Shown here: piece after piece, positions 31,505 through 40,045 of the stretch
Position numbering within the stretch: the stretch's first letter is position 1
Layout of the letters: each line of letters opens with the position of its first letter
Origin: Ramlibacter humi
GTDB taxonomy: Bacteria; Pseudomonadota; Gammaproteobacteria; Burkholderiales; Burkholderiaceae_C
Assembly (NCBI RefSeq): GCF_004681975.1
Contig: NZ_SMLK01000001.1
Span: 62,001 to 126,000 of the forward strand
Direction of reading: 5' to 3'
Length of the DNA stretch: 64,000 nucleotides
Position numbers and translations under genes: made by a program
Notes under the pieces: model-generated
What the model was told of the DNA's origin: nothing
Seen by the model: the letters and a program-made list of their open reading frames with translations, nothing else
Database searches by the model: none

Positions 31505-32092
31505 ATGACCTCCGAGCGCGAGAAGATGCTGGCGGGCGAGCCGTACCTCGCCATGGATCCCGAGCTGGTGGCCGCGCGTGCCCGGGCGCAGTCGCTCTGC
31601 GCGCGGCTGAACGCGCTGCCGCTGGGCGACGCCAGCCGCGCCGGGGTGCAGCGCGAACTGTTCGGCGCGGGCGGCGGGGCCGCGATCGTGACTTCGCCGT
31701 TCTTCTGCGACTACGGCACGCAGATCGAGCTGGGCGAGGGCGCGTACTTCAATTTCAACTGCGTGGTGCTGGACGTATGCCGCGTGCGCATCGGCGCGCG
31801 CACGCTCATCGGGCCTGCGGTGCAGGTCTACACGCCGCTGCATCCGCTGGACGCGGTGGAGCGAAGAGGCACGGAGTACGGGGCGCCAGTGGACATCGGC
31901 GAAGACGTGTGGATCGGCGGCGGGGCGATCGTGCTGCCCGGCGTGACCATCGGCGACCGCGCGGTGATCGGAGCGGGGAGCGTGGTGACGCGCGACGTGC
32001 CGGCGGACGTGTTCGCGGCGGGGAATCCTTGCCGCGTGATCCGCTCTCTTGTTCCCTCCCCCTCCGGGGGAGGGCGGAGAAAATTCAGGTGA
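31505..32092 (+). CDS. maltose/nodulation-type O-acetyltransferase
   Basis: 195 residues. The N-terminal Mac domain (EREKMLAGEPYLAMDPELVA) and hexapeptide left-handed beta-helix (GEGAYFNFNCVVLDVC, then IGEDVWIGGGAIVLPGVTIG, then IGAGSVVTRDVPAD) identify the maltose O-acetyltransferase family. The catalytic His is in VQVYTPLHPLDA. It acetylates sugar hydroxyls with acetyl-CoA, trimeric and cytosolic. The last ~12 residues (PSPSGGGRRKFR) come from a palindromic repeat and the gene overlaps the convergent nuclease-like gene by 8 bp. Confidence 0.87.
   Translation: MTSEREKMLAGEPYLAMDPELVAARARAQSLCARLNALPLGDASRAGVQRELFGAGGGAAIVTSPFFCDYGTQIELGEGAYFNFNCVVLDVCRVRIGARTLIGPAVQVYTPLHPLDAVERRGTEYGAPVDIGEDVWIGGGAIVLPGVTIGDRAVIGAGSVVTRDVPADVFAAGNPCRVIRSLVPSPSGGGRRKFR
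32054..32074 (+). repeat. GC-rich hairpin between convergent genes
   Basis: CCCTCCCCC-TCC-GGGGGAGGG is a perfect 9-bp stem with a 3-nt loop, a short member of the repeat family at 22613. It codes for the acetyltransferase C-terminus and could act as a bidirectional terminator of two convergent genes. Confidence 0.6.
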
Positions 32093-32927
32093 GTTCGACG
32101 AACACCGGCTGGTGATCGGAATCCTGCGTCTTCGCATCGACGACCAGCCGCCGCACCCGATCCTTCAGCGACTCGCTGACGAACACGAAATCGCATGCCA
32201 CCGGATCGGGCCCGTAAGTCCGGTCGTAGAGCCGGAAGGTCGGCTCATGCTTCGCGTCCCCGTTCAGCAGCCGCCAGCTGTCCCACCATTGCGCTTCACC
32301 CGGCGCGGTGAGGTGCGCGTATTCCGGCTCGGTGGGTTCCAGGTTGAAGTCGCCGCACAGCACCGCGTGCGGCGTGTGCACGCGGGTGCGGAACGGCGAA
32401 CCGTCGTCGCTGGGTTCCGGCGGCGCGGCGGCCTGCGCGCCGTATTCGGCGTGCAGTTCGCGCACCGCGCGCGCCTGCGCCATGCGCTGCAGCTTCGAGT
32501 AGTACTCCAGGTGCGTGGTCATCACGCGAACGGGGCCCAGCTGCGGGTCCTGCACGGTGACCACGGTGCACATGCGCGGCATGCTGCGCACGTTGTGGTC
32601 GGCGGGGTAGGGCAGCGAGTGGTGCTGCACCTGCTTGACCGGCAGCCGCGTGGCGACGACGTTGCCGAACCGGCTGGGCCGGCCGGCTTCGTCGAACTCG
32701 TTCACCGCCGCACCGAAGAAGAGGAGATAGTCGGGCAGCAGCTCCGACAGCTCTCCGGCCTGGTCGGCCGCCACGCCGTTGGTCAGGCGCGGGTAGTTGA
32801 ACGCGATCTCCTGCAGGCAGATCACGTCGAAGTCGGCCAGGCGTCTGGCTGTGTCGACGATGCGCTGCGGGCTGACCTTGCCGTCGAGGCCGCAGCACCA
32901 CTGCGTGTTCCAGGTGACGATCTTCAT
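32085..32927 (-). CDS. endonuclease/exonuclease/phosphatase (EEP) family protein
   Basis: 280 residues. EEP motifs in order: Asn7 in IVTWNTQWCC, Glu40 in DVICLQEIAF, His in VMTTHLEYYSK, Asp/Asn in CGDFNLEP and the catalytic pair in DSDHQPVF. Metal-dependent cleavage of a phosphodiester (nucleic acid or small phosphodiester) is expected. It is the last gene of the ugp-like transporter operon, 4 bp after ugpE. In E. coli the corresponding place is taken by the glycerophosphodiesterase ugpQ, so this protein might hydrolyse imported phosphodiesters; that is inference. No signal peptide. Confidence 0.85.
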   Translation of the reverse strand: MKIVTWNTQWCCGLDGKVSPQRIVDTARRLADFDVICLQEIAFNYPRLTNGVAADQAGELSELLPDYLLFFGAAVNEFDEAGRPSRFGNVVATRLPVKQVQHHSLPYPADHNVRSMPRMCTVVTVQDPQLGPVRVMTTHLEYYSKLQRMAQARAVRELHAEYGAQAAAPPEPSDDGSPFRTRVHTPHAVLCGDFNLEPTEPEYAHLTAPGEAQWWDSWRLLNGDAKHEPTFRLYDRTYGPDPVACDFVFVSESLKDRVRRLVVDAKTQDSDHQPVFVELT

Positions 32928-32931
32928 GGGC

Positions 32932-33762
32932 TTACTTGATGCCGGCTCGCATGAAACTCTGCACGAACTGGCGCTGGAAGAGAAGGAAAGCCACCAGCAG
33001 CGGCGCGGCCGTCATCAGCGTGGCGGCGGTGATCACCGACCAGTCGACGCCCTGGTCCACCGACGAGAACACCTGCAGCCCGACGGTGAGCGGGCGCGCG
33101 TTGACGCTGTTGGTGACGATGAGCGGCCACAGGAAGTTGTTCCAGTGGAAGCTCACCGACACCAGCGCGAACGCCGTGTAGACGGGTTTGGCCAGCGGCA
33201 CGTACACGCGCCACAGCACCTGCAGCGGGCCGGCGCCTTCCACACGCGCCGCCTCGTCCAGTTCCTTGGGGATGCCCATGAAGGTCTGGCGCAGCAGGAA
33301 GATGGCGAAGGCGCTGGCGAAGTAGGGCAGGCCGATGGCCAGCAGCGTGTCCACCGTGCCCAGCTGCGACATGGTGCGGTAGTTCTCCACCAGCAGCAGG
33401 TCGGGCGTGATCATCAGCTGCACCAGCACCAGCGAGAAGGCCAGGCCGCGGCCGGGGAAGGTGAACCGCGCGAAGGCGTACGCGGCCAGCGTGGCCAGCA
33501 CCAGCTGGGCGGCCAGGATCATGGCCACCAGCAGCGCCGTGTTGAGGAAGTAGCGCGCGAAGGGCGCGGCTTCCCAGGCGCGGCGGAAGTTGTCCAGCGT
33601 CAGCGGCGCCGCCAGGGCGAAGCGCGTGGCGTACTCGGTGGGGTGGAAAGCCGTCCATACCGCGTAGGCCAGCGGCAGGATCCACAGCAGGGCCAGCAGC
33701 CACGCCGCGGCGGTGTCCAGCCGGCCGGGCTCGTTCCAGGCCAGGTGTTGCTCGCTCTTCAT
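32932..33762 (-). CDS. ugpE: ABC transporter permease, UgpE-like
   Basis: 276 residues, six predicted membrane helices. The EAA loop motif is ELDEAARVEGAGPLQVLWRV, which contacts the ATPase. It is the second permease of a CUT1-type importer for sugars or glycerol-3-phosphate. The start ATG overlaps the stop of the UgpA-like gene (ATGA). The gene name is by analogy of operon order and similarity; the substrate is not proven. Confidence 0.85.
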   Translation of the reverse strand: MKSEQHLAWNEPGRLDTAAAWLLALLWILPLAYAVWTAFHPTEYATRFALAAPLTLDNFRRAWEAAPFARYFLNTALLVAMILAAQLVLATLAAYAFARFTFPGRGLAFSLVLVQLMITPDLLLVENYRTMSQLGTVDTLLAIGLPYFASAFAIFLLRQTFMGIPKELDEAARVEGAGPLQVLWRVYVPLAKPVYTAFALVSVSFHWNNFLWPLIVTNSVNARPLTVGLQVFSSVDQGVDWSVITAATLMTAAPLLVAFLLFQRQFVQSFMRAGIK

Positions 33763-34763
33763 CGGTAGTGCACCCGCTTGTCCAGCACGAAGAACTGGAA
33801 CAGCGCCACCGTGGCGAGCACCAGCACCAGCACCACCGTGATGGCGGCGGCGTAGGCCGTGTCCCAGAACTTGAAGCCCACTTCGTACAGGTGGTAGAGC
33901 AGCAGCGTGGACGCGTTATCCGGCCCGCCGCGCGTGAGGATGAAGATGTGATCCACCATGCGGAAGCCGTTGATCACCGCGTTGACCAGCACGAACAGCG
34001 TGGTGGGCATCAGCAGCGGCCACTGCACGCGGCGGAAGAAGTACCAGCGCGACGCGCCTTCGATGGCAGCGGCTTCGCGCAGGCTGGGATTCAGCGTCTG
34101 CAGCGCGGCCAGGTAGAAGATCATGAAGAAACCGGCTTCCTTCCACACCGCCACCACCGTCACGCAGGCCAGCGCGGTGGACTGGTTGCCCAGCCAGTTG
34201 TGCGAAGGCAGGCCCAGCGCGCCGGTCAGCTGCTCCAGCAGGCCGTATTGCGGCGTGTAGAAGAACAGCCAGATGTTGGCCACCGCGATCATCGGCAGCA
34301 CGGTGGGCGTGAAGTAAGCCATGCGCACCAGCGCGCGGCCGGCGATGCGCTCGTTGACCCACAGCGCCATCAGCAGGGCCAGGCCGATGGACAGCGGGAT
34401 GGTGGCGCCCGCGAACCAGAGGTTGTTGGTGACGGCCTTCCAGAAGACCGGGTCTTCCACCATCGCCTGGTAGTTCTCCAGCCCCACCCACACCGGCGGG
34501 CGCGAGCCCTTGGGCGTGGAGCGGAAGCTGTCGATGAGCGTGGCGACCGCGGGCCCGTGCGTGAAGGCCAGCAGCAGCACCAGTGCCGGCAGCAGCAGCA
34601 GCCAGGCCTGCACGGCACCGAAACCTGCGGCCGCCGGGGCGGCCCGGCCGATTCCACCTGGATCCCCGCCTGCGCGGGGATGACGGGCCTCGCTGGCGCT
34701 GGAACCCGCTGGATCCCCGCCTTCGCGAGGATGACGGGCCTCGCTGGCGCTCGGTCCCGTCAC
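33759..34763 (-). CDS. ugpA: ABC transporter permease, UgpA-like, with repeat-derived N-terminus
   Basis: 334 residues if it starts at GTG 34763, which overlaps the ugpB stop (GTGA). The six-helix permease starts near residue 53 (AWLLLLPALVLLLAF). The EAA loop is SLREAAAIEGASRWYFFRRV. The first ~45 residues (SASEARHPREGGDPAGS and a second similar block) are the translation of two tandem REP units and are absent from normal UgpA proteins. A downstream GTG in FGAVQ is another possible start. It forms the membrane channel with UgpE. Confidence 0.82.
   Translation of the reverse strand: MTGPSASEARHPREGGDPAGSSASEARHPRAGGDPGGIGRAAPAAAGFGAVQAWLLLLPALVLLLAFTHGPAVATLIDSFRSTPKGSRPPVWVGLENYQAMVEDPVFWKAVTNNLWFAGATIPLSIGLALLMALWVNERIAGRALVRMAYFTPTVLPMIAVANIWLFFYTPQYGLLEQLTGALGLPSHNWLGNQSTALACVTVVAVWKEAGFFMIFYLAALQTLNPSLREAAAIEGASRWYFFRRVQWPLLMPTTLFVLVNAVINGFRMVDHIFILTRGGPDNASTLLLYHLYEVGFKFWDTAYAAAITVVLVLVLATVALFQFFVLDKRVHYR
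34658..34753 (+). repeat. two tandem REP units in the ugpA 5' end
   Basis: Two copies of CTGGATCCCCGCCT(G/T)CGCG followed by GGATGACGGGCCTCGCTGGC, with a 51-bp period (34658 and 34709). 51 is a multiple of three, so each copy adds 17 residues to the permease without breaking the frame. Confidence 0.8.
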
Positions 34764-36055
34764 TTGTACGAGCGCAGCAGGCGGTCGGCTTCGCGCTGCG
34801 AATCCTGCATCGCCTGCGCCGGCGTCTTGGTGCCCGTGAGTGCGGCCTGCAGGCCGTCGTTCAGCGCCTTGGTCACGCGCTGGTTGTCGTGCGTGGAGAA
34901 CTCGGCCACCGAGTTGGCCAGCTGGTCGCGCGCCACCAGCGCGGCGGGAAAGTCGCGGCCGTACTTGCGCAGCGCGTCGGTGCCGTAGGCGGCGGGCGAC
35001 ACGGCGACGTAGCCCGTGTCGATGCTCCATTCGGCGGCGCGCTCGGGCTGGGTCATCCACTTGGCGAACTTGAACGCGGCTTCCTGCTGCGCGGGCGAGG
35101 CCTTCTTGCTGATGAAGAAGTTGCCGCCGCCGGTGGGCGAGCCCTTGCGCTTGTTGCCCGGGATCATGGCCACGCCGAAGTCGAACTTGGCGTTGTTCTT
35201 CACGTTGGTGAGGTTGCCGGTGGTGGTGAACATCATGGCCACCTTCTTCTCGAAGAAGTCCTTGGGCGTGGTGCCCCATTCCACGACGCCCGGCGGGTGC
35301 ACGCCGGCCTTGCCCAGGTCCACCCAGTACTGCAGCGCCTCGACGACCTTGGGATCGTCGAACTTCACCTGCGTGCCGGCGTCGTTGGCCAGGATGGCGT
35401 CGTTGGTGGTGGTGAGCGTCTGGAACAGCCAGTACGGGAAGCCGCTGGACGGGATCTGCACGCCCCACTGCGTGACCTTGCCGCTCGCGTCCTTCTTCGT
35501 CAGCTTGGTGGCGGCGGTCTTCAGGTCGGCCCAGTTCTCCGGCGGGCGGTTGGGGTCCAGGCCGGCTTCCTTGAACAGGTCCTTGTTGTAGAACATGACC
35601 ACGGTGGAGCGCTGGAACGGCACGCCCCAGGTCTTGCCGCCGGTCTGGCTGTTCATCATGAAGGCCTTGTAGAAGCCGTTCAGCCAGGCCTTGTCGTCGG
35701 CGGTCTTGACGAAGCCGTCGATGGGCACGATGGCGTCTTCGTCGATCAGCGTGAACATGTCGGTGGACAGCAGCACCGCCACCGTCGGCGGCGTGCCCGC
35801 CTTGTGCGCGGTGAGCATCTTGACGATGGTTTCCTGGTAGGTGCCCGAGTACACCGGCGTCACCTTGATGCCCGGGTTGGCCTTCATGAAGTCGGCGGCC
35901 AGGCCGTCCATGGTCTTCGTGATGGGGCCGCCGACGGCCACCGGGTAGAAGAAGGTGATCTCGGTGGTGCCTTGCGCGAGCGCGGCATTGCCCCAGCCCA
36001 GGGCCGCGGCGGCGGTGGCGGCCAGGGCCAGCCGATGGAAGGTCTTGCGTTGCAT
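34760..36055 (-). CDS. ugpB: ABC transporter substrate-binding protein, UgpB-like
   Basis: 431 residues. A signal peptide of about 27 residues (RLALAATAAAALGWGNAALA) precedes a family 1 solute-binding protein (TEITFFYPVAVGGPITKTMD, later TGYVAVSPAAYGTD), close to the glycerol-3-phosphate-binding UgpB type. It works in the periplasm and hands the ligand to UgpAE. ATG 36055 has an excellent ribosome site (AGGAGAAGCACC). The exact substrate (glycerol-3-phosphate, glycerophosphodiesters or a sugar) cannot be decided by reading. Confidence 0.86.
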   Translation of the reverse strand: MQRKTFHRLALAATAAAALGWGNAALAQGTTEITFFYPVAVGGPITKTMDGLAADFMKANPGIKVTPVYSGTYQETIVKMLTAHKAGTPPTVAVLLSTDMFTLIDEDAIVPIDGFVKTADDKAWLNGFYKAFMMNSQTGGKTWGVPFQRSTVVMFYNKDLFKEAGLDPNRPPENWADLKTAATKLTKKDASGKVTQWGVQIPSSGFPYWLFQTLTTTNDAILANDAGTQVKFDDPKVVEALQYWVDLGKAGVHPPGVVEWGTTPKDFFEKKVAMMFTTTGNLTNVKNNAKFDFGVAMIPGNKRKGSPTGGGNFFISKKASPAQQEAAFKFAKWMTQPERAAEWSIDTGYVAVSPAAYGTDALRKYGRDFPAALVARDQLANSVAEFSTHDNQRVTKALNDGLQAALTGTKTPAQAMQDSQREADRLLRSYK

Positions 36056-36088
36056 GGTGCTTCTCCTCGTGGTGATCTCATGGGGCGC

Positions 36089-37102
36089 TCAGGCCAGGCG
36101 CCGGCCCTGCGAATCGAAATGGTGGGCGCGTGCGGCCGGCCATTGCAGCCGCACTTCGGAGCCCGCGGCCAGGTCGGCCTGGCCGGCGGTGCGAACGGTC
36201 AGCGTTTCGCTGCCGACGGCGCAGTGCGCGATGAGGTCGGCGCCCAGGTATTCCACGCTGCGCACGATGCCCGGCACCGCGCCGCCCAGCGTCACGTCCT
36301 CGGGCCGCACGCCCAGCCAGTGCGCTTCGCGCCCGGCGGGCACTTCGCTGCCGGCGATGCGCTGCGCTTGCACGCGCAGCAGGTTCATGGCCGGCGTGCC
36401 GATGAAGGCGGCGGCGAACGTGGTGGCGGGCCGCGCGTACATCTCGCGCGGCGTGGCGGCCTGCTCGATGCGGCCCTTGTTCAGCAGCACCACCTGGTCG
36501 GCCATGCTCATGGCTTCGGCCTGGTCGTGCGTGACGTAGACGACGGTGAGGCCCAGGCGCTGCTGCAGCTGCCGCAGTTCGGCGCGCATCTCCTGGCGCA
36601 GCTGCGCGTCCAGGTTGGACAGCGGTTCGTCCATCAGGCAGACCTGCGCCTGCGCCACCAGCGCGCGGCCCAGCGCTACGCGCTGCTGCTGGCCGCCGGA
36701 AAGCTGCGAGGGTTTGCGTTCAAGAAGGCGTGACAGGCCAAGGAGTTCTGCGGCTTCCTTGAGGCGCTTCGCCGCTTCTTCCTTGTCCACCTTGCGCACG
36801 GAGAGGCCGAAGGTGATGTTGCCGGCCACGGAAAGGTGCGGGAACAGCGCGTAGTTCTGGAACACCATCGCGATGTTGCGCTGCGAAGGTGGCAGGTTCG
36901 TGACGTCGCGGCCGCCGATGGAGACGGTGCCCGTGCTGGCCGTCTCGAGGCCGGCGATGATGCGCAGGGTGGTGGACTTGCCGCAGCCGGAAGGACCGAG
37001 CAGCACGCAGAAGCTGCCGGACGCGATGTCCAGCGTGATGCCCTCCAGCGCCGTCGTGTCCCCCCAGTGCTTGCCGACGCCCGCGAGCTGGATGGATGCC
37101 AT
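36089..37102 (-). CDS. ugpC: ABC transporter ATP-binding protein, UgpC/MalK-like
   Basis: 337 residues. Walker A GPSGCGKST, Q-loop in VFQNYALF, signature LSGGQQQRVALGRALV, Walker B QVCLMDEPLSNLDAQ and the switch His in VTHDQAEAM. A C-terminal OB/TOBE domain (about 240-337) fits the MalK subclass. It powers the UgpABE importer. First gene of the operon; ATG 37102 was chosen because longer frames upstream would overlap the divergent FMN reductase. 33 bp separate it from ugpB. Confidence 0.92.
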   Translation of the reverse strand: MASIQLAGVGKHWGDTTALEGITLDIASGSFCVLLGPSGCGKSTTLRIIAGLETASTGTVSIGGRDVTNLPPSQRNIAMVFQNYALFPHLSVAGNITFGLSVRKVDKEEAAKRLKEAAELLGLSRLLERKPSQLSGGQQQRVALGRALVAQAQVCLMDEPLSNLDAQLRQEMRAELRQLQQRLGLTVVYVTHDQAEAMSMADQVVLLNKGRIEQAATPREMYARPATTFAAAFIGTPAMNLLRVQAQRIAGSEVPAGREAHWLGVRPEDVTLGGAVPGIVRSVEYLGADLIAHCAVGSETLTVRTAGQADLAAGSEVRLQWPAARAHHFDSQGRRLA

Positions 37103-37196
37103 GCGGACCAGTATAGGAACGGGCCGTGACGATCCATACGCGGAATGACCCGAATGGCGGCTGGCGCCGGTCCGTCCCTGCGCTAGGCTGCGCGCC

Positions 37197-37730
37197 ATGA
37201 CCCTGAAGATCCTCGCGCTGTGCGGCAGCCTGCGGCGGCAGTCGCGGTCCCGCGCGCTGCTGCAAGCCACGCGGCAGCTGGCGGGCGACCGCGTGGCCGT
37301 CGACATTTTCGAAGGCCTGGGCGACCTGCCGCTGTTCAACCCGGACCTCGAAGACGACGCGCCCGCCGCCGTGCGCCGGTTCTGGCAGGCGGTGTCGGAC
37401 AGCGACGCATTGCTCATCGCCAGCCCCGAATACGCGCATGGCGTCACCGGCACGATCAAGAACGCGCTCGACTGGCTGGTGGGCTACGTCCCCTTCGCCG
37501 GCAAGCCGGTGGCGGTGTTCAACCCTTCGCACCGCGCGGAGCATGCGGATGCCGCGCTGCGCGAAACGCTGGCGACCATGGCGGCGCCGCTGGTGCCGGG
37601 CGCGTGCGTGCGCATCCCGGTGACGGCGGGCGACTGGGACGTCGAGGGAATCTGCGCCGACCCGCGGTTGTCGGCGATGATCGATGCTGCCTTGCAGGCC
37701 ATCGCTTCCTTCCAACCGCCCGAACCATGA
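37197..37730 (+). CDS. NAD(P)H-dependent FMN reductase (ChrR/WrbA-like flavodoxin fold)
   Basis: 177 residues. Flavodoxin-like fold with the FMN phosphate loop LCGSLRRQSRSRAL and the second FMN motif SPEYAHGVTGTIKNALDWL, both diagnostic of the NADPH-dependent FMN reductase family. Expected to reduce quinones, chromate or azo compounds or supply FMNH2. Cytosolic. Divergent from ugpC with 94 bp between starts. Its stop overlaps the next start (ATGA), so it is coupled to the GNAT gene. Confidence 0.88.
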   Translation: MTLKILALCGSLRRQSRSRALLQATRQLAGDRVAVDIFEGLGDLPLFNPDLEDDAPAAVRRFWQAVSDSDALLIASPEYAHGVTGTIKNALDWLVGYVPFAGKPVAVFNPSHRAEHADAALRETLATMAAPLVPGACVRIPVTAGDWDVEGICADPRLSAMIDAALQAIASFQPPEP

Positions 37731-38188
37731 GCCAAGTCCTGATCCGTCCCCTGCGCCGCGAAGACCGCCAACCCTGGCAGCGGCTCTGGGACGGCTACAA
37801 CGCCTTCTACGGCCGCGCCGGCGAAACCGCGCTCGACCCGCGCATCACCGAAGCGACCTGGGAGCGCTTCTTCAACCCCATCGAGCCGGTGTTCGCCCTG
37901 GTGGCGGAAGTGGACGGCCGCGTGTCGGGCCTCGCCCATTACCTCTTCCATCGCAGCACGACGAAAATCGAACCCGTGTGCTACCTGCAGGACCTGTTCA
38001 CCGCGCCTGAGCTGCGCGGCAAGGGCGTGGGCCGCGCGCTGATCGAAGGCGTGGCCGCGCAGGCCAGGCAGGGCGGCGCGCAGCGCCTGTACTGGCACAC
38101 GCAAACCACCAACGAAGCCGGCCGCGCGCTGTACGACAAGGTGGCCAGGCACCTGGGCTTCATCGTCTATTCCCGCGATCCCCTTTGA
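37727..38188 (+). CDS. GNAT-family N-acetyltransferase
   Basis: 153 residues. The acetyl-CoA-binding motif A is LQDLFTAPELRGKGVGRALI (R/Q-x-x-G-x-G/A) and motif B is YWHTQTTNEAGRALYDKVAR. The amine substrate is unknown. Translation is coupled to the upstream FMN reductase, and the DHFR-like gene follows 10 bp later, so 37197-39091 looks like a four-gene operon of small enzymes. Confidence 0.88.
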   Translation: MSQVLIRPLRREDRQPWQRLWDGYNAFYGRAGETALDPRITEATWERFFNPIEPVFALVAEVDGRVSGLAHYLFHRSTTKIEPVCYLQDLFTAPELRGKGVGRALIEGVAAQARQGGAQRLYWHTQTTNEAGRALYDKVARHLGFIVYSRDPL

Positions 38189-38198
38189 GGAGAGTCCC

Positions 38199-38858
38199 AT
38201 GACCCGCGTTCGCGTCGCCAGCTATTCCATCTCCCTCGACGGCTTCGGCGCCGGCGTCGACCAGAGCCTGCAGAACCCGCTGGGCGTGCATGGCCCGGAC
38301 CTGCACGGCTGGTTCTTCGGCACGCGCACTTTCCAGCACATGGTGCTGGGCAAGCAGGATGGCAGCGGCAGCGACGGCCTGGACGAGGACTTCGCGCAGC
38401 GGGGCTTTCGCAACGTCGGCGCCTGGATCCTGGGCCGCAACATGTTCGGCCCCGTGCGCGGGCCGTGGCCCGACGACAGCTGGAAAGGCTGGTGGGGCGA
38501 GGAGCCGCCGTACCACGTGCCTGTGTTCGTGCTGACGCACCATGCGCGCGAGCCGCTGGCGATGAAGGGCGGCACCGTCTTTCATTTCGTCACCGGCGGC
38601 ATCCACGAAGCGCTGCAACGTGCGCGCGAAGCCGCGGGCGGCCAGGACGTGCGCATCGGCGGCGGCGTGCACACCATCCGCCAGTACCTGCAGGAGAAGC
38701 TCATCGACGAGATGCACCTGGCCGTGTCGCCGGTGCTGCTGGGCGCGGGCGAGAACCTGTTCCAGGGCCTGGACCTGCGGAAGCTGGGCTACCGCTGCGT
38801 GAGCAGCGCGGCGTCGGAGAAGGCCACGCACGTGGTGATCGCGCGCGAGGGCACGTGA
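38199..38858 (+). CDS. dihydrofolate-reductase-family (RibD C-terminal-like) protein
   Basis: 219 residues. The RibD C-terminal/DHFR fold is shown by RVASYSISLDGFGAG, WILGRNMFGPVRG and DVRIGGGVHTIRQYLQEKLI near the NADP-binding turn, then DEMHLAVSPVLLGAGENLF. Such stand-alone proteins are NADPH-dependent reductases of unknown substrate and are not true folate enzymes. ATG 38199 follows GAGGAGAGTCCC. The stop overlaps the start of the DUF1653 gene (TGATG). Confidence 0.87.
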   Translation: MTRVRVASYSISLDGFGAGVDQSLQNPLGVHGPDLHGWFFGTRTFQHMVLGKQDGSGSDGLDEDFAQRGFRNVGAWILGRNMFGPVRGPWPDDSWKGWWGEEPPYHVPVFVLTHHAREPLAMKGGTVFHFVTGGIHEALQRAREAAGGQDVRIGGGVHTIRQYLQEKLIDEMHLAVSPVLLGAGENLFQGLDLRKLGYRCVSSAASEKATHVVIAREGT

Positions 38859-39091
38859 TGGCGGACGACCTGCCGCCGCTGCCGCAGCCGCCGTTGGGCC
38901 GGTATCGCCACTACAAGGGTGGTGAGTACGAAGTGGTGGGCGCCGCGCGCCACAGCGAGACGCTGGAACCGCTGGTGCTGTACCGGCCGCTGTACAACGA
39001 CAGCGGGCTGTGGGTCAGGCCGTACGGCATGTTCTTCGAAGACGTGGAGATCGACGGCGCGCGGCGGCCGCGATTTCAGTTGCTGGCGTAG
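38858..39091 (+). CDS. DUF1653 protein
   Basis: 77 residues. GRYRHYKGGEYEVVGAARHS, LEPLVLYRPLYNDSGLWVRP and MFFEDVEIDG cover the whole DUF1653 family. It is a small beta-barrel-like domain of unknown function. Overlaps the preceding gene by one base and ends a four-gene run. The following 179 bp to 39270 hold no feature I can support. Confidence 0.85.
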   Translation: MADDLPPLPQPPLGRYRHYKGGEYEVVGAARHSETLEPLVLYRPLYNDSGLWVRPYGMFFEDVEIDGARRPRFQLLA

Positions 39092-39270
39092 TGCGCAGAT
39101 CGACACCTGGCTGAGTTGCACGGAGCACTGCTGCACCGTCGCCTGCACTATCCGCTGCGTATCGACAGCAGTCGGTGAACGCGAAGCCGTGGGATGACTT
39201 GAGTCAGCCGTGGTCGGCGAGGCCTCGATCTTCGGCTTCGCGCAAAGTGATCATGTGACCTCCATGGCCG

Positions 39271-39903
39271 CTACTCCTCGGCCGCAGCGACACCGGCGCT
39301 TCCGGTCATGTCGACGAAGAGCGGCAGGAACGCAGGCAGCGTCTCAGGCCGCTGCCAGTCCCGCTGAAGTTCGCAGTACAACTGGGTCACGCTCAGCATC
39401 TTCGCGCCGGCCTGCTCGATGCGGCGCAGCGCCAGTTCGTGCGCTGCGACGGACGTGCCGCCCACCGCGTCAGCCAGCGCGTACACCTCGAAGTTCTCGC
39501 GGAGGGCGTCGAGCGCCGGGAAGGTGAGGCACGCTTCCGTCCACAGCGCGGCGATGATCAACTTTCGCCGTCCGGTGGCTTCGACGGCCGCGCGGAACTC
39601 GCGATCTTCCCAGGCGTTGATGGAGGTCCGGTCGTAGGCCGGGAAACCGTCGAGCATGTGGCGCAGGACCGCGATCGTGGGCTTGTTGCGCCCGCTTTGC
39701 ACGTTCACGGTGGAGTGCACCACCGGCAGCCCGTACGCAATGGCCGCGCGCGTGGCACGCGCGATGTTGCTCACCAGCCGCTGCCTCTCCATCGAAGCGA
39801 TGGAGTTCACCTGCACCGGCTGGTAATCGATGAGAAGGAATGCCGAGTTCTCGGGGGTGAGTAACGAGTCCTGGACAGGGTCCCGGCGTGGTTCGCTGGC
39901 CAT
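39271..39903 (-). CDS. isochorismatase-family hydrolase, YcaC-like
   Basis: 210 residues. Cysteine-hydrolase fold with Asp26 in AFLLIDYQPVQVNSI and the nucleophile Cys125 in ALWTEACLTFPALDA, followed by ALADAVGGTSVAAHELALRR, which is the YcaC-type subgroup. I could not assign the triad lysine with certainty. ATG 39903 follows GAGGAGCTTGC. The substrate is unknown (amide or isochorismate-like). A short fragment that looks like the start of a second gene of this family lies at 40046 on the other strand. Confidence 0.85.
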   Translation of the reverse strand: MASEPRRDPVQDSLLTPENSAFLLIDYQPVQVNSIASMERQRLVSNIARATRAAIAYGLPVVHSTVNVQSGRNKPTIAVLRHMLDGFPAYDRTSINAWEDREFRAAVEATGRRKLIIAALWTEACLTFPALDALRENFEVYALADAVGGTSVAAHELALRRIEQAGAKMLSVTQLYCELQRDWQRPETLPAFLPLFVDMTGSAGVAAAEE

Positions 39904-40045
39904 GCAAGCTCCTCGACAGTTGGCGACGATTCGCGGCGCCGGAAGTATGCGCCGCGCGCCGGCTCCTGTGTGCGGCCGCACCCCGGCGGCGGTACTGATG
40001 AGAACGAACAGGTGTGAGAATCGTTCGGACCCCAAGGAGACTGAC

